Positions 34,118 to 43,178 of a stretch of 43,178 bases of DNA are shown here, piece after piece. Made by a program: the position numbers and the translations under genes. The notes beneath the pieces were generated by a model that saw nothing but the letters and a program-made list of their open reading frames with translations, was not told where the DNA came from and ran no database searches. This stretch comes from Winogradskyella sp. (GTDB lineage: Bacteria; Bacteroidota; Bacteroidia; Flavobacteriales; Flavobacteriaceae), in contig NZ_JADGDZ010000022.1 in assembly GCF_016744625.1 (NCBI RefSeq), forward strand, positions 1-43,178. Direction: 5' to 3'. Each line of letters starts with the position of its first letter. The stretch's first letter is position 1.

Positions 34118-36484
34118 ATGAAAAACTTTTTATTACTAATTTTTCTTCTTTTAAGTTTTAAAACTATAGCTCAAACAACGAAGAAGTTTATCTTGATTGA
34201 TGAAGGCACCAAAAAAATAATTCCTTTTGCTAATATTATTTTTAATGGAAAAGATTATAAAGGAACGTCAACAGATATTGACGGTGTTTTTTATGTACTA
34301 TCTCATGTTGAAAATATAACGATAAGCTATATTGGTTATGAAAGAAAAGTTTTAAAAATAGATGACATAAAGAACCACTATATAAGCTTAAAACAAAAAG
34401 TTAGCGCACTTGATGAAGTTTTTATTGATAGAGAAAACCCAGCGCATCGTATTATCAGAAAAGCGGTCGCTAATAAAAATATTAATAATCCAGAAAGTTT
34501 AAATTCATACACTTACAAGTCCTACGACAAAATTATTATCACGTCTGGCAAGCAAGCAGAAAAAACAGATTCTTTAAGAGAGGAAATGGAAAAGGTAATG
34601 AAAGGCTCTTATTTTTTTATTACTGAAACCATAGCTAAACACAAATACTTAAAGCCCAGATTCTCTGAGGATAGTATTATTGCTACAAAATCTTCAGGCT
34701 TTAAAAACCCGAAATTTGCACTACTAGCTAATAGTTTTCAACCGTTCTCTTTTTATAGTGAACACATTTCATTATTTGAAACGAATTACCTTAACCCTAT
34801 TTCTAAAGGAAGTACAAAAAAGTATAAATTCAGATTAAAGGAAGAATATATTAAAGGAAAAGACACTGTTTTTGTAATTTCTTTTGAACCTAAAACCAAT
34901 CGAAATTTTGAAGGCTTAAAAGGTTTACTTCAAATTAACTCTAATAAATATGCTGTTCAGAGTGTAGATGCAACTACATTTAATTCAGGAAAATTAGAAG
35001 TTACAATTCAGCAGAAATACAACTTTATTGAAAATAAGTATTGGTTTCCTAACCAGTTAAATTTTGAAATTAATGTTGGTTCTGGTTTTAGCAGCATCAA
35101 ATATGTTGGTAAAAGCTATTTATCTGAAATTATACCAAATGCCATTTTAACTAAAAAGGATTTTCCTTTGACATTAATAACTTTACCAGAAAACGCAGGA
35201 CTAAAAGATGCTTCATTTTGGAAATTAAATAGACGAGACTCCTTGAATAGTAATGAGAAACGCACTTATGTTTTTATAGATAGCATTGTAGAAAAGGTGA
35301 AAATCGATAAGATATTTAACTTATTTCCAAGTTTAATTAAAGGTCGGTTTCCGTTAAAGTATGTTGATATTGATCTTAATAAAATTACACGATTTAATCG
35401 TTACGAAGGTAATAGACTAGGTTTAGGGCTTTATACAAATGATGATATTTTTAAACATGTTTCAATTGGTGGTTATGCTGGTTATGGTTTAAAAGATAAA
35501 GCTTGGAAATATGGAGGAGAACTTTTGATTGATGTACCAAATAAAAATGACATCACCGTTAGTTTAAAATATGTCAATGATTTACGTGAAACTGGAACTT
35601 ACTCAAGTGATAGAATTGAAAGTCCTTTTTTACAACGTAATTGGATAGCCAGTCAGATGGATGGTCTTGAAGCATTTAGCATAAATACAGATATGAAAAT
35701 ATTAAGGAATGTAAATTGGTCTTTAGGATTTAATACAGCTGATGTGAACCCTCTTTATGATTATGAGTTTATGATGAATGGGTTAACCGTTACTGATTAT
35801 ACCAATTCAGAATTTAATGTAGGCATAGGTTATCATGTTAACGAAAAATTAGTAGACGTTTTTGGAACGACAAGCAGGCTCGAAAATAATGCACCTATTT
35901 TTAATTTGATTTACTCGAGAGGTTTAAAAGGAACATTTGATGGCGACTTTAATTACAACAAACTACGATTTACATTAGACCATAGCTTTATAACTAAAGG
36001 GCTTGGGAAAACAACATATCGATTAGATTTGGGCTATATAGATAGATCACTTCCTTATGGATTACTTTTTACTGGTGAAGGAACTTTTGATAAGAAAATC
36101 CCGTTTGTAGTTCGCAATTATTTTCAGACTGTAACTCCTTATGAGTTTCTATCTGATAAATTCACGAATCTCTTTACTGTGCATAATTTTGGAAGGCTTT
36201 TTAATAATAAAGGGTATTTACAACCAGACATTTTAATGCATAATAATTTAGGTGTCGGAAGTCTATCTAATGCTTCTAATCATCAACTCATAGACTTTTC
36301 TACTAAAGAGCAATTATTTATGGAAACTGGTTTAGAACTTCAGAACCTTATAAAAATACCTTTTGGAGATATAGGTTATGTTGGCTTAGGAGTTGGTGCA
36401 TTTTACCGTTATGGCTATCATAGTTTTGACAACTCTAGTGATAATTTTGCTTTTAAATATTCCTTTGGGTTTAGTTTTAAGTAA
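34118..36484 (+). CDS. DUF5686 outer-membrane protein with carboxypeptidase-regulatory-like domain
   Basis: The protein has 788 residues: signal peptide (MKNFLLLIFLLLSFKTIAQ), a carboxypeptidase-regulatory-like beta-sandwich (~23-100, with IPFANIIFNGKDYKGTSTDI and ISYIGYERK), then a DUF5686 region to the end (HRIIRKAVANKNINNPESLNSY, later barrel-like strands such as SIGGYAGYGLKDKAWKYGGE), closing in an aromatic outer-membrane strand (FAFKYSFGFSFK). The regulatory domain also starts many SusC/TonB receptors, but no plug or receptor motifs follow. The function is unknown. It is divergent from maeB. Its stop lies 5 bases from the convergent queG stop. Confidence 0.88.
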   Translation: MKNFLLLIFLLLSFKTIAQTTKKFILIDEGTKKIIPFANIIFNGKDYKGTSTDIDGVFYVLSHVENITISYIGYERKVLKIDDIKNHYISLKQKVSALDEVFIDRENPAHRIIRKAVANKNINNPESLNSYTYKSYDKIIITSGKQAEKTDSLREEMEKVMKGSYFFITETIAKHKYLKPRFSEDSIIATKSSGFKNPKFALLANSFQPFSFYSEHISLFETNYLNPISKGSTKKYKFRLKEEYIKGKDTVFVISFEPKTNRNFEGLKGLLQINSNKYAVQSVDATTFNSGKLEVTIQQKYNFIENKYWFPNQLNFEINVGSGFSSIKYVGKSYLSEIIPNAILTKKDFPLTLITLPENAGLKDASFWKLNRRDSLNSNEKRTYVFIDSIVEKVKIDKIFNLFPSLIKGRFPLKYVDIDLNKITRFNRYEGNRLGLGLYTNDDIFKHVSIGGYAGYGLKDKAWKYGGELLIDVPNKNDITVSLKYVNDLRETGTYSSDRIESPFLQRNWIASQMDGLEAFSINTDMKILRNVNWSLGFNTADVNPLYDYEFMMNGLTVTDYTNSEFNVGIGYHVNEKLVDVFGTTSRLENNAPIFNLIYSRGLKGTFDGDFNYNKLRFTLDHSFITKGLGKTTYRLDLGYIDRSLPYGLLFTGEGTFDKKIPFVVRNYFQTVTPYEFLSDKFTNLFTVHNFGRLFNNKGYLQPDILMHNNLGVGSLSNASNHQLIDFSTKEQLFMETGLELQNLIKIPFGDIGYVGLGVGAFYRYGYHSFDNSSDNFAFKYSFGFSFK

Positions 36485-36489
36485 TGCTT

Positions 36490-37410
36490 TTAGCTTTTCA
36501 AAAACCCAATATTCCGACCCAATCCAGAAAACTTTGTACGTTTAACTGCAGATTTCTGAAACACTTTTCTAAACGTATCTTCCGTAATCTCTTCCCAGTC
36601 TTTTTTTGTTATATCTAATAACTCTGGGTGTGGATTAAATAAAGGTTCTTTATGAGATTTAGAAAATCGATTCCAAGGACAAACGTCTTGGCAGATATCG
36701 CAACCAAACATCCAATCATCAAATTTGCCTTTAAATTCTGTTGGTATATTTTCTTTTAGTTCTATCGTAAAGTAAGAAATACATTTACTCCCATCTACTA
36801 CATAAGGTTCTGTAATTGCTTCTGTTGGACACGCATCTATACATGCGGTACATGTACCACAATGATCAGTTACTGGTGTATCGTAATCTAATTCTAAATC
36901 GATAATCAATTCAGCAATAAAATAAAAAGAACCCACTTGTTGGGTTAAAAGATTTGAATGTTTACCTATCCAACCCAAACCTGATTTTGCTGCCCATGCT
37001 TTATCTAAAACTGGTGCAGAATCTACGAAAGCTCTACCACTTACTTCACCAATTTCGTCTTGAATATAATGTAAAAGTGATTTTAGCTTATCCTTTATTA
37101 CAAAATGATAGTCTGTGCCGTAAGCGTACTTAGAAAGCTTATAAGAATTATCATTTTGTAATTCTGAAGGATAGTAATTAAGTAATAAAGACACCACACT
37201 TTTAGAGCCCTCAACTAGTAATGTTGGATCTAAGCGCTTATCAAAATGGTTTTCCATATAGCGCATCTCTCCATGGCTATTATTCTTTAGCCATCTTTCT
37301 AAACGTGGAGCTTCATCTTCTAAAAATTCTGCTCTGCTTATACCACAAGACAAAAAGCCAAGGCGTTTAGCTTCGGCTTTTATTATTTTAGTATAAGTTT
37401 CTTTGTTCAA
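36490..37410 (-). CDS. queG: Epoxyqueuosine reductase QueG
   Basis: The protein has 306 residues. Two 4Fe-4S clusters are marked by [12 protein letters not shown] (~182-193) and [10 protein letters not shown] (~235-244). An N-terminal cobalamin-binding region precedes them, with [27 protein letters not shown] and [13 protein letters not shown]. QueG performs the last step of queuosine synthesis on tRNA, reducing epoxyqueuosine. The frame begins with TTG at 37410 ([10 protein letters not shown]...), which fits the usual QueG N-terminal length; no ATG lies upstream in frame before the protein loses similarity. No promoter was recognised. Confidence 0.94.
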   Translation of the reverse strand: MNKETYTKIIKAEAKRLGFLSCGISRAEFLEDEAPRLERWLKNNSHGEMRYMENHFDKRLDPTLLVEGSKSVVSLLLNYYPSELQNDNSYKLSKYAYGTDYHFVIKDKLKSLLHYIQDEIGEVSGRAFVDSAPVLDKAWAAKSGLGWIGKHSNLLTQQVGSFYFIAELIIDLELDYDTPVTDHCGTCTACIDACPTEAITEPYVVDGSKCISYFTIELKENIPTEFKGKFDDWMFGCDICQDVCPWNRFSKSHKEPLFNPHPELLDITKKDWEEITEDTFRKVFQKSAVKRTKFSGLGRNIGFLKS

Positions 37411-37470
37411 CTGAGTTCTATAAAGAACTAAACTACAATAATGTTTTTACAAAATATAGCTTCAAAACAC

Positions 37471-38811
37471 TTAGTTACATCCTAAGTCTGAAGATGACAT
37501 ATAATCTGCATTTGGGAAACAGTTTCCAGATGGAAGGCTTTCAGGCACATAACGTTGTAAGTTATCATCATATAAAGATGTCTCTAAGAAAACTGTTAAC
37601 TGATTAATTTCAATTTCGGTTAAATTTAGAGGAACAAAAAGAGCTGATAATTTATCTTGAGGTACAATTGAGTTTTCAGAATTAGCATCGTTCTTATATT
37701 CTACAACTTCTTTTACGGTTTGAAAATTCCCTCCATGTCCAAAAAACTGAACATCTTTTAAGTTATATAATTGTGGTGTTTTAAACTTATAATCATCTTC
37801 AGAGTTTCCAGTGAATCCACCACGACCTTTTTTAGTTCTTTCGTCTACAACAGTCATAATTTCTGCGCCTTCTAAATCATTCATACCAATGGCATGAAAG
37901 TCCATACCATTTAATCCAGGACCTGAGTGACAAGTAAAACATTGCCCTTTTCCAAAAAATAGATTTGCTCCTGCAATTTCATTATCTCTCATTACATTTG
38001 TATCTCCTCTTAACCATCTTTGAAAAGGAGCTTGATTTGGTAATAACGTACGTTCGTATACCGCAATTGCTAATGCTGCATTAAGTTTTGTATAGCGTTG
38101 ACCTACTTCTACATTAGGAAATGCATTGTCAAAAAGATCTTTATATGAAGAGTTTATAATATCATCAGCATCTATTTGTAATCGGTGCACATCTAAACCA
38201 GCAATTGCTTGTGTCTCTACACCTTCAAAACCTAAAGTATTTGCTTCTTTTGGTGTACCAACTGTCCACTGAGATTCCGTACCTTCATTTAGTCCTTTAG
38301 CACCAAACTGCCCATTCCATAACATTACTGACTGAAACGCTACATTTAATGTTGTTGGTGTTCTAATTGGTTGTACATCTAGGTCATCTTCAGTATACAT
38401 TGGGTTTTTAATCCTACCTTCTCCATAAGTCCCAAAACCTAAACCACCTTCTCCGATGCCTTGCTTTACACCGCTTTGAAAACCTGCATCTACATGATGA
38501 CAGCTTGCACAAGAATAGGTATACATTCCATCATCCATGTTCGCATTTTTAGCAATCATAGTTTCATGATATAACATCTTTCCTAATTCTACTTTTGCAG
38601 CAGTAATTGGATTATTAATATCGCTAGGAATAGACGAAAAGTCTGTTTCTAGAGGTTGAATTAATTCTACTTTAGAACCGTATAATTCTATAATTCTACT
38701 TTCGAGTTCTATTTGATTTGAAACGTTTTGGTAATTGTCGTTATCTGAATTACACGACATAAGTGATATAAAAATCAATACGATAATTGATTTTAGATGT
38801 AGATTTTTCAT
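37471..38811 (-). CDS. Di-haem cytochrome c peroxidase family lipoprotein
   Basis: The protein has 446 residues. A lipoprotein signal ends at C20 (SLMSC), so it is membrane-anchored outside the cytoplasm. Two haem-c motifs are present: CASCH (101-105) and CFTCH (291-295), as in the CCP/MauG family. Other family features are GKMLYHETMIAKN, RTPTTLNVAFQS, MLWNGQFGAKGL and KTPQLYNLKDVQFFGHGGNF. CCP enzymes reduce hydrogen peroxide with electrons from a c-type cytochrome; MauG-like oxidation of a protein substrate is the alternative. The ATG has a promoter box 21 bases upstream. Confidence 0.92.
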   Translation of the reverse strand: MKNLHLKSIIVLIFISLMSCNSDNDNYQNVSNQIELESRIIELYGSKVELIQPLETDFSSIPSDINNPITAAKVELGKMLYHETMIAKNANMDDGMYTYSCASCHHVDAGFQSGVKQGIGEGGLGFGTYGEGRIKNPMYTEDDLDVQPIRTPTTLNVAFQSVMLWNGQFGAKGLNEGTESQWTVGTPKEANTLGFEGVETQAIAGLDVHRLQIDADDIINSSYKDLFDNAFPNVEVGQRYTKLNAALAIAVYERTLLPNQAPFQRWLRGDTNVMRDNEIAGANLFFGKGQCFTCHSGPGLNGMDFHAIGMNDLEGAEIMTVVDERTKKGRGGFTGNSEDDYKFKTPQLYNLKDVQFFGHGGNFQTVKEVVEYKNDANSENSIVPQDKLSALFVPLNLTEIEINQLTVFLETSLYDDNLQRYVPESLPSGNCFPNADYMSSSDLGCN

Positions 38812-38832
38812 TATTTATATATTTAAGGCTCT

Positions 38833-38840
38833 CAAATATA
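38833..38840 (-). promoter_or_regulatory. Putative -7 box (TATATTTG) of the cytochrome c peroxidase gene
   Basis: On the minus strand TATATTTG fits TAnnTTTG, 21 bases before the ATG at 38811. No clear -33 TTG is visible. Confidence 0.5.
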
Positions 38841-38944
38841 TAATGAAGCTATTTTATATAGTTACGCATTTAGACCAAAGAGCAATAAATTAGTTGAATG
38901 AATGTAAGGTGCTAATTTTTCCGATGATTGGAAATGAAATAAAT

Positions 38945-39967
38945 CTAGAAAAGTCCTCCCTGAGTTGGCCCTTTTATCTTTCCAAGATGCTTATAAGCTT
39001 GCTCTGTAACTTCACGACCGCGAGGTGTACGCATAATAAACCCTTGCTGAATTAAAAAGGGCTCATATACTTCTTCAATAGTTTCTGTGCTTTCACTAAC
39101 TGCCGTAGCAATTGTACTAATACCAACAGGTCCGCCTTTAAATTTATCGATAATAGTCGTTAAAATTTTATTATCCATTTCATCTAAACCATGTGCATCA
39201 ACATTTAAAGCTTCTAATGCAAATTTGGCAATCTTAATATCAATATTCCCATCACCTTTTATTTGAGCAAAATCTCTAACTCTTCTTAACAAAGCATTCG
39301 CAATACGAGGTGTTCCTCTACTACGTCCTGCAATTTCAATTGCAGCTTCCATAGAAATTGGTACACTTAAAATTGAAGCACTTCTCTGTACTATTGTTGT
39401 TAATAAATCCGTTTTATAATATTGTAATCGACTACTGATACCAAAACGTGCTCGCATTGGTGCTGTTAGTAATCCAGAACGTGTAGTTGCACCAACTAGT
39501 GTAAAGGGGTTTAAATTGATTTGAACCGTTCTGGCATTTGGACCAGACTCAATCATAATATCAATTTTATAATCTTCCATTGCTGAGTATAAATACTCTT
39601 CTACAATTGGACTTAAACGATGAATTTCATCTATAAAAAGAACATCGCGATCTTCTAGATTTGTAAGCAATCCGGCTAAGTCTCCTGGCTTATCTAAAAC
39701 TGGTCCAGACGTCACTTTTATTCCGACTTCTAACTCATTTGCTAATATATGAGCTAAAGTAGTCTTACCTAAACCTGGAGGTCCATGAAACAACGTATGA
39801 TCTAGGGCTTCTTCTCTAAGATTAGCAGCTTGAACAAAAACCAACAAATTTTCTAACACCTGATCTTGTCCTGTAAAGTCGTCAAAACTTAAGGGTCTTA
39901 ACTTCTTTTCTACATCAAGTTCTTCTGGAGTGAAATTATTGTTGGATGGATCTAAGTTTTCGTTCAT
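38945..39967 (-). CDS. ruvB: Holliday junction branch migration helicase RuvB
   Basis: The protein has 340 residues, the normal length. It is an AAA+ motor with Walker [10 protein letters not shown], Walker [11 protein letters not shown], sensor GATTRSG and arginine finger region [16 protein letters not shown], followed by the winged-helix DNA domain ([35 protein letters not shown]). It drives branch migration together with RuvA. It lies downstream of the oxidase genes but behind a terminator and its own promoter, so it is transcribed separately. Confidence 0.96.
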   Translation of the reverse strand: MNENLDPSNNNFTPEELDVEKKLRPLSFDDFTGQDQVLENLLVFVQAANLREEALDHTLFHGPPGLGKTTLAHILANELEVGIKVTSGPVLDKPGDLAGLLTNLEDRDVLFIDEIHRLSPIVEEYLYSAMEDYKIDIMIESGPNARTVQINLNPFTLVGATTRSGLLTAPMRARFGISSRLQYYKTDLLTTIVQRSASILSVPISMEAAIEIAGRSRGTPRIANALLRRVRDFAQIKGDGNIDIKIAKFALEALNVDAHGLDEMDNKILTTIIDKFKGGPVGISTIATAVSESTETIEEVYEPFLIQQGFIMRTPRGREVTEQAYKHLGKIKGPTQGGLF

Positions 39968-39974
39968 GCTAAAA

Positions 39975-39982
39975 CAAATATA
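39975..39982 (-). promoter_or_regulatory. Putative -7 box (TATATTTG) of ruvB
   Basis: On the minus strand TATATTTG fits TAnnTTTG, 7 bases before the ruvB ATG and directly beside the terminator of the oxidase operon. Confidence 0.5.
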
Positions 39983-39985
39983 AAC

Positions 39986-40015
39986 AAAAAGCCTTTCTGA
40001 AAACAGAAAGACTTT
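39986..40015 (-). terminator. Terminator after cytochrome oxidase subunit I
   Basis: CTTTCTG (39993-39999) pairs with CAGAAAG (40004-40010) around AAAA, with an outer AAAG/CTTT extension; on the minus strand it is followed by CTTTTTGTTT. It would end the actF-cox2-cox1 transcript. Confidence 0.7.
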
Positions 40016-40059
40016 GATATTGTGAGTCTCTTTAGTGAGATCCTTATTTTATTAAAACT

Positions 40060-41853
40060 CTAATGATGTAACTCTTCTTCACCTTCTTTCATAGGAACAT
40101 TTTGAGGTACAAAATCTTCATCATGACCAGGCTTACTATAATCATAAGACCAACGGTAAACATGAGGAATAGCTCCTGGCCAGTTACCATGCATATGCTT
40201 AACTGGTGCTGTCCATTCAAGTGTATTAGATCTCCATGGATTCTGTGGTGCTTTTTTACCAAAGAATATACTACTGAAGAAATTGTATAAGAATACCAAT
40301 TGAAAAATACCACCAACAATTGCAAATAAGGTAATAACCACATTGGCATTAGCAGTATCATCAAATAATGGGAAATTTGAGTTCGTATAATAACGTCTTG
40401 GTAAACCTGCCATACCTATAAAGTGCATTGGGAAAAATACTCCGTAAGCACAGATTGCTGTTACCCAGAAATGTAAGTAGCCTAAGTTTTTATTAAGCAT
40501 TCTACCAAACATTTTCGGGAACCAATGATAGATTCCTGCGAACATTCCATAAAGTGCAGAAATACCCATTACTAAGTGGAAGTGGGCTACAACAAAATAC
40601 GTGTCGTGTACATTAATATCTAATGCACTATCACCTAAAATAATACCAGTTAAACCACCAGTTATAAATGTAGATACTAAACCAATTGAAAACAGCATGG
40701 CCGGATTCATCTGTAGATTACCCTTCCAAAGCGTGGTTATATAATTAAATGCTTTTACTGCAGAAGGAATCGCAATCAATAAAGTAGTAAATGTAAATAC
40801 AGACCCTAAGAATGGATTCATTCCTGAAATAAACATATGATGTCCCCAAACAATTGTAGATAAGAATGCGATTGCTAAAATTGAAGCAATCATGGCACGA
40901 TAACCGAATATTGGTTTACGTGAGTTTGTAGCAATAATCTCCGATGTTATTCCTAAAGCTGGTAATAATACAATATACACTTCTGGGTGTCCTAAGAACC
41001 AAAATAAATGTTCAAATAATACTGGTGAACCACCTTGATAATGTAATACTTCACCTTGAATAAATATATCTGATAAGAAGAAGGATGTACCAAAACTTCT
41101 ATCCATTATTAATAATAATGCAGCTGATAATAATACTGGGAATGAAATCACACCAATTATAGCCGTTACAAAGAATGCCCATATTGTTAGTGGCAGTCTT
41201 GTCATTGACATTCCTTTTGTACGCAAGTTTATTACAGTAACAATGTAATTCAATGAACCTAATAATGAAGATGCAATGAATATAGCCATAGACACTAACC
41301 ATAAAGTCATACCCATACCTGAACCACCTTGAGCCATTGGCAAGGCAGATAATGGTGGATAAATTGTCCAACCTGCTGCTGCTGGTCCAGCTTCAACAAA
41401 TAATGAAATTATCATGATTACACTAGATAAAAAGAATAACCAATAAGATATCATATTAAGAAATCCTGATGCCATATCTCGTGCACCAATCTGTAATGGA
41501 ATTAAAAGGTTACTAAACGTACCACTTAATCCTGCTGTTAATACAAAGAATACCATTATGGTTCCATGTATCGTTACCAGTGCTAAATAGATATCAGCAT
41601 CCATAACACCATCTGGTGCCCATTTTCCTAATAAAGCTTCAAATAATACGTTTGGCTCTTCTGGCCATGCGATTTGCATACGGAACATTATTGACATTAA
41701 AACACCAATAACACCCATAATAGTACCAGTAATTAGGTACTGCTTTGCAATCATTTTATGATCTTGACTAAATATATATTTAGTTACAAAAGTCTCTTTG
41801 TGATGATGTACGTCGTGATCGTCGTGATCGTGTGTATCTACTGTTGCTGACAT
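40060..41853 (-). CDS. ctaD: Cytochrome c oxidase subunit I
   Basis: The protein has 597 residues and about twelve membrane helices. It is an A-type haem-copper oxidase: the active-site segment LGHPEVYIV carries the CuB His, the proton-path Glu and the cross-linked Tyr; WGHHMFISGMNP gives the CuB His pair, and HDTYFVVAHFHLVMG the haem ligands. GARDMASGFLN marks the D-channel entrance. Oxygen is reduced to water here with proton pumping across the inner membrane. The N-terminus is His/Asp-rich (THDHDDHDVHHHKE), as is the end (EEELHH). It lies 34 bases downstream of subunit II. Confidence 0.97.
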   Translation of the reverse strand: MSATVDTHDHDDHDVHHHKETFVTKYIFSQDHKMIAKQYLITGTIMGVIGVLMSIMFRMQIAWPEEPNVLFEALLGKWAPDGVMDADIYLALVTIHGTIMVFFVLTAGLSGTFSNLLIPLQIGARDMASGFLNMISYWLFFLSSVIMIISLFVEAGPAAAGWTIYPPLSALPMAQGGSGMGMTLWLVSMAIFIASSLLGSLNYIVTVINLRTKGMSMTRLPLTIWAFFVTAIIGVISFPVLLSAALLLIMDRSFGTSFFLSDIFIQGEVLHYQGGSPVLFEHLFWFLGHPEVYIVLLPALGITSEIIATNSRKPIFGYRAMIASILAIAFLSTIVWGHHMFISGMNPFLGSVFTFTTLLIAIPSAVKAFNYITTLWKGNLQMNPAMLFSIGLVSTFITGGLTGIILGDSALDINVHDTYFVVAHFHLVMGISALYGMFAGIYHWFPKMFGRMLNKNLGYLHFWVTAICAYGVFFPMHFIGMAGLPRRYYTNSNFPLFDDTANANVVITLFAIVGGIFQLVFLYNFFSSIFFGKKAPQNPWRSNTLEWTAPVKHMHGNWPGAIPHVYRWSYDYSKPGHDEDFVPQNVPMKEGEEELHH

Positions 41854-41887
41854 AATCTCTTTATCTATTTCTTAAAATGATTTTAAT

Positions 41888-42952
41888 TTAGTTTAATGAA
41901 TTAGTGAACGTTTTTTGTTCTGCTATCCAGGCATCAAATTCTTCTTGAGTCTCTACAATAATTTTCATCTGCATATTGTAATGTGATTTTCCACAAATCT
42001 TATTACATAACAATAAGTAATCAAACTCGTAAGGCTCTAAAGCTTCCTCTCCATTTGCTGTTAATGATTTACTCTTTTCGGTTCTAATCATATTGATGTT
42101 TTGAACCTTATCAATCATATCAGGATTTTGACGCATATCTGCTGTTGTAATTGTCGGTGTAAAACCAAATTGCGTTACCATACCAGGAACACAATTCATC
42201 TGTGCTCTAAAGTGTGGCATATAAGCTGAGTGTAATACATCTTGAGATCGCATCTTAAACAATACTGGTTGCCCAACTGGCAAATGTAATTCTGTTACAA
42301 TAACATCATCTTTTGCATTAGGGTCGTCTACTGCGATTCCTAAAATATTGTTTTTATCTAAATCTATGAGTCTAACATTGGCTTTACCAAGAACATTATC
42401 ACCACCACCATATCTAGCTTTCCAATTAAACTGCTGTGCATACAATTCGATAATCATTGGATCTTCATCTTCATCAACATTCATAATGTCATTCCAAGTG
42501 AATAATCCCCATATAATTAAACCTGCTAAAACTATTACAGGAATAATTGTCCATATAAATTCTAAGGTATTATTATCAGCATAAAACAATGCCTTTCTAC
42601 CTTTTTCACCTTTATATTTAAAAGCGAAATAATGTAATAGGAATTGAGTTATTGTTTGAACTATAAATATGATAATCATTGAAATTATCATAAGGTTATC
42701 TAATTCTGGCCCATGCGCTGATGCTGCATTAGACATTAATGGTAAATCACCTAAATACCAAAAACTAGCTATGGTAATAGCATAGATGAATATTAAGAAT
42801 CCCATCATTAAATAACCATTTAGCTTGTTGTCATTATCATCAGCAACTTGCGTATTTGATGAACCAACTTCAGCTAAATCAAAAATCTTTACCATTTGCC
42901 ATAAGGCAACAGCTACAAAGAGTACAATTATAATAGTTAATAAAGCAGTCAT
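41888..42952 (-). CDS. ctaC: Cytochrome c oxidase subunit II
   Basis: The protein has 354 residues, with an N-terminal membrane segment (~3-20), two further membrane helices (~46-66, ~92-112, and possibly ~140-155), then a periplasmic cupredoxin domain. The CuA site is C316-x3-C320-x3-H324-x2-M327 in CNKICGKSHYNM, with the upstream His in DVLHSAYMPHF. The usual Glu between the two cysteines is Lys (K318), which I recall as common in Bacteroidota. No haem-c motif CxxCH is fused at the end, so this is not a caa3-type subunit. It follows the ActF-like gene after 24 bases. Confidence 0.95.
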   Translation of the reverse strand: MTALLTIIIVLFVAVALWQMVKIFDLAEVGSSNTQVADDNDNKLNGYLMMGFLIFIYAITIASFWYLGDLPLMSNAASAHGPELDNLMIISMIIIFIVQTITQFLLHYFAFKYKGEKGRKALFYADNNTLEFIWTIIPVIVLAGLIIWGLFTWNDIMNVDEDEDPMIIELYAQQFNWKARYGGGDNVLGKANVRLIDLDKNNILGIAVDDPNAKDDVIVTELHLPVGQPVLFKMRSQDVLHSAYMPHFRAQMNCVPGMVTQFGFTPTITTADMRQNPDMIDKVQNINMIRTEKSKSLTANGEEALEPYEFDYLLLCNKICGKSHYNMQMKIIVETQEEFDAWIAEQKTFTNSLN

Positions 42953-42976
42953 TATCGTTTCTGTTCTTATTTAAAA

Positions 42977-43178
42977 TTAATAATGGAAATGTTCACTTTC
43001 CTTCATAAAAGGATTTCCTTTTGCTAACAATGGATATTTGCCAAGTGCTGTAAACACTATAAGTATAAATAAACCTGCAAATAATAATATCGCTCCTATC
43101 TCTGGAATTCCAATAGACCATCTATCACCAACTGTTGCTGGCATAATCATATTGAATATATCTACGTAATGTCCGATT
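42977..43178 (-). CDS. actF: C-terminal end of ActF-like alternative complex III subunit
   Basis: Only the last 67 codons are in the window (stop TAA at 42977-42979). The sequence reads GHYVDIFNMIMPATVGDRW, then a membrane helix (IGAILLFAGLFILIVFTALG) and a short tail ending NPFMKESEHFHY. This matches the end of the polysulfide-reductase-like (NrfD/ActC/ActF) membrane subunit of alternative complex III, the quinol:cytochrome c oxidoreductase of Bacteroidota. With subunits II and I next, it would form one electron path from quinol to oxygen. ActF is chosen over ActC because cox2 usually follows actF; the rest lies outside the window. Confidence 0.75.
   Translation of the reverse strand, partial: IGHYVDIFNMIMPATVGDRWSIGIPEIGAILLFAGLFILIVFTALGKYPLLAKGNPFMKESEHFHY

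Noticed and set aside
40089-40364. A 91-codon minus-strand frame overlapping cytochrome oxidase subunit I
   Set aside because: It is an alternative frame within the well-conserved subunit I gene, with no homology I recognise.

Overview
The window is AT-rich, densely coded DNA from a member of the Bacteroidota, most likely a marine Flavobacteriaceae. The evidence is the gliding/type IX secretion translocon gene sprA directly behind ruvA, a RemB-like protein and TonB genes close by, DUF5686, a TsaB-ended ABC efflux operon, a cytochrome oxidase operon next to an alternative complex III subunit, and repeated Bacteroidota-type -7 promoter boxes (TAnnTTTG). The gene order looks chromosomal and vertically inherited. 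I see no insertion sequence, prophage, CRISPR array, tRNA or rRNA, and no gap between genes longer than 300 bases.

Layout from left to right. 1-2483 (minus) is the first ~827 residues of a large secreted multidomain protein (CUB-like, PKD, choice-of-anchor-L-like, then ~100-residue repeats); its C-terminus lies outside the window. 2664-4741 (plus) holds a NifU-type Fe-S carrier, a dodecin and an MscS channel. 4738-12518 (minus) is a seven-gene export operon: ATPase, two FtsX/MacB-like permeases, adaptor, TolC, a second adaptor, then tsaB. 12633-18010 (minus) is a cytochrome oxidase assembly region in two units: cyoE, two subunit III genes and subunit IV up to a perfect-hairpin terminator, then a new promoter driving a cysteine-less SCO relative, a true SCO protein, a DUF420 protein and an 80-residue CxxC membrane protein. 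18125-19015 (plus) is a secreted metallo-beta-lactamase-fold hydrolase.

19012-34010 (minus) is the gliding/secretion block: maeB, ruvA, sprA (2445 aa), gcvH, a VanZ-like gene, two TonB-family genes, and a RemB-like outer-membrane protein that carries a TonB-like domain at its own N-terminus. 34118-36484 (plus) encodes a DUF5686 outer-membrane protein. 36490-43178 (minus) holds queG, a di-haem cytochrome c peroxidase lipoprotein, ruvB, then cytochrome c oxidase subunits I and II behind the last codons of an ActF-like alternative complex III subunit.

The genes fit together as an aerobic respiratory chain (alternative complex III feeding a copper/haem oxidase, with haem and copper assembly factors) and an envelope machine (SprA, TonB energisation, RemB-like barrel, large secreted surface protein). 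No wholly new system is evident. The best leads are the cysteine-less SCO paralogue with its small CxxC partner, the TonB-type module repeated in three consecutive genes including one fused to an outer-membrane barrel, and a dodecin with both classical flavin-site residues changed.
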